From contig NZ_JADOEQ010000009.1 in the NCBI RefSeq assembly GCF_016745255.1, positions 113,436-177,435 on the forward strand: a stretch of 64,000 nucleotides of DNA. The letters run 5' to 3'. The notes beneath the pieces were generated by a model. That model searched no databases, had not been told where the DNA came from, and saw only the letters and a program-made list of their open reading frames with translations. Positions 63,052 to 64,000 of the stretch are shown piece by piece (within the stretch, counting starts at the first letter, position 1; each line of letters begins with the position of its first letter). A program made the position numbers and the translations under genes. Source of the DNA: Enterococcus sp. BWR-S5 (lineage in GTDB: Bacteria > Bacillota > Bacilli > Lactobacillales > Enterococcaceae).

Positions 63052-63981
63052 TTGAAGCAATGGATTTCAGATTTTCTAAATTACAAAAAGAACTACCACA
63101 ACTTATCTTCTAGAACTATAAAGGCGTATCATTCAGACCTTAGTTTATTAGCTGACTACTGTTTAAATCAAGAAGTTGCATTTCCAGAGGGGATTATTCT
63201 TTTTATCAATAAATTGAATCAAGAAGACCAATTAAAAATTTCCTCACTCAAGCGAAAATTGATTACTTATCGGATGTTTTATAAATACTTGACTAGTAAT
63301 GAGCTTATTCCTAGAAATCAACAGTTTGAAGACACTCGAATCAGCTACCCAAAACAAAAAAAGATGCCTAAAACCCTACGAATTAGCGAAATCAATCATC
63401 TATTATCTACGATGTATACTCGTGTCCAAAGTAATGCAATCAGTGCTTATCAAAGAAAAAACTGTACTCGGGATATTGCTCTTTTAGAACTGCTCATTTC
63501 AACAGGCATTCGTATTAGTGAAGCAAGCAATATCAACCTCAATGATTACAATCTATCTGACAATTCTCTTTTAATTCATGGAAAAAACAGTAAAGAACGC
63601 CTGATTTACCTCTCCAGCACAGAAACAAAGCAAGCGATCAGCAGCTATCTGAACATCAGGAAAGATTATCGTCCTGTTGACCACAGCCTATTCATCAACA
63701 AATATGGCACGCGTCTCTCTATTTATGGAATTGAAGACATCTTTTCAAAATACTTAAAAATAGCAAATATCGAAACCACAGCAACCCCGCATTACCTAAG
63801 ACATACCTTTGCGACAGAACTATTGAATAATGGTGCAAACATTAGGGAAGTGCAGGAGTTGCTGGGGCATTCCAGCATCGTTACCACTCAAATCTATACC
63901 GAAGTCTCCATGGAACGAAAACGCCATGTATTAAATACCTATAATTATAGAAATTCTATGATTATAAAAACCTCCAAATAA
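63052..63981 (+). CDS. XerC/XerD-like tyrosine recombinase (TTG start)
   Basis: A 309-residue recombinase with a short Xer-type N-terminal domain (about 1-95) and a complete catalytic domain: Arg154 (TGIRISE), His247 and Arg250 (HYLRHTF), His273 (LGHSSI) and Tyr282 (IYTEV). TTG at 63052 follows GGAGG; the frame is open upstream but without a ribosome binding site. It lacks arm-binding domain and neighbours such as codV or hslV, so it is not the canonical chromosome-dimer XerC of this order as judged by context. It may serve a local DNA switch beyond the window edge. Confidence 0.9.
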   Translation: MKQWISDFLNYKKNYHNLSSRTIKAYHSDLSLLADYCLNQEVAFPEGIILFINKLNQEDQLKISSLKRKLITYRMFYKYLTSNELIPRNQQFEDTRISYPKQKKMPKTLRISEINHLLSTMYTRVQSNAISAYQRKNCTRDIALLELLISTGIRISEASNINLNDYNLSDNSLLIHGKNSKERLIYLSSTETKQAISSYLNIRKDYRPVDHSLFINKYGTRLSIYGIEDIFSKYLKIANIETTATPHYLRHTFATELLNNGANIREVQELLGHSSIVTTQIYTEVSMERKRHVLNTYNYRNSMIIKTSK

Positions 63982-64000
63982 CTACAAATTATTTGGAGGT
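63970..64000. terminator. Hairpin at the end of the recombinase gene (window edge)
   Basis: ACCTCCAAATAA pairs perfectly with TTATTTGGAGGT around a 7-nt loop; the recombinase stop codon lies in the left arm. It could be an intrinsic terminator, but the window ends before a T run could be seen. Confidence 0.45.

Overview
The window is a chromosomal segment of a low-GC Gram-positive bacterium of the order Lactobacillales, most probably Enterococcus or a close relative. The signs are the gene sets maf-mutL-mutS-ymcA, ymdB, rny, recA-cinA and rplM-rpsI, the WxL cell-surface protein operon, many strong AGGAGG-type ribosome binding sites with TTG or GTG starts, and dense intrinsic terminators. The species cannot be settled from sequence reading alone.

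Layout. 1-16.1 kb is housekeeping, mostly on the minus strand: a partial maf, mutL, mutS (TTG start), ymcA, ymdB, an OppA-type lipoprotein, a secreted protein of unknown function, rny, two plus-strand membrane genes (VTT and LssY types), recA and cinA. 16.3-30.8 kb is a lipoprotein gene followed by one long minus-strand cell-envelope locus: an OmpR-type regulator, a giant WxL adhesin now split by a frameshift, a small wall-anchored protein, two WxL proteins, a WxL-interacting protein (DUF916/DUF3324), a two-segment membrane protein, two signal-peptidase-I family proteins and a YfhO-type membrane protein. One of the two signal-peptidase homologues has lost both catalytic residues.

At 30,882-32,340, directly upstream of the regulator, a tyrosine recombinase gene is bracketed by perfect 29-bp inverted repeats. 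Each repeat has the two-arm and 5-bp-core form of a recombinase crossover site. A promoter-like sequence near the far end of the segment points outward. I read this as a self-encoded invertible promoter that could switch the WxL locus on and off; as sequenced, the promoter faces away from the regulator and towards a terminator. It is the strongest candidate for an undescribed system here.

33.4-37.7 kb holds an ankyrin-repeat protein, a FUSC-type membrane protein and a metallophosphoesterase. 37.9-58.7 kb is an AT-rich accessory region lying against the 3' end of rpsI. Copies of the last 16 codons of rpsI (15 amino acids plus stop) occur at 37.9 and 43.2 kb, and a truncated copy of the flanking sequence occurs at 39.35 kb, so islands appear to have accumulated in tandem. 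From left to right they carry an Abi_2/HEPN gene with an AbiF-like leader RNA, a defence-type reverse transcriptase with an upstream structured RNA, two unknown genes, an integrase relic, a LysM protein with a divergent XRE regulator, a type VII secretion LXG toxin module with candidate immunity genes, a restriction-modification set (Z1 ATPase, PLD-type nuclease, cytosine methyltransferase, XRE regulator), a second cytosine methyltransferase, an excisionase-like gene and an integrase. That integrase has Gly at the position of its first catalytic Arg, so the island may be immobile.

58.7-64 kb returns to the backbone: rpsI-rplM with an L13 leader, several small genes, a GNAT acetyltransferase, an SH3/amidase cell-wall hydrolase, and a XerC/D-like recombinase whose ribosome binding site is partly held in a 15-bp hairpin. 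No tRNA, rRNA or CRISPR array was seen.
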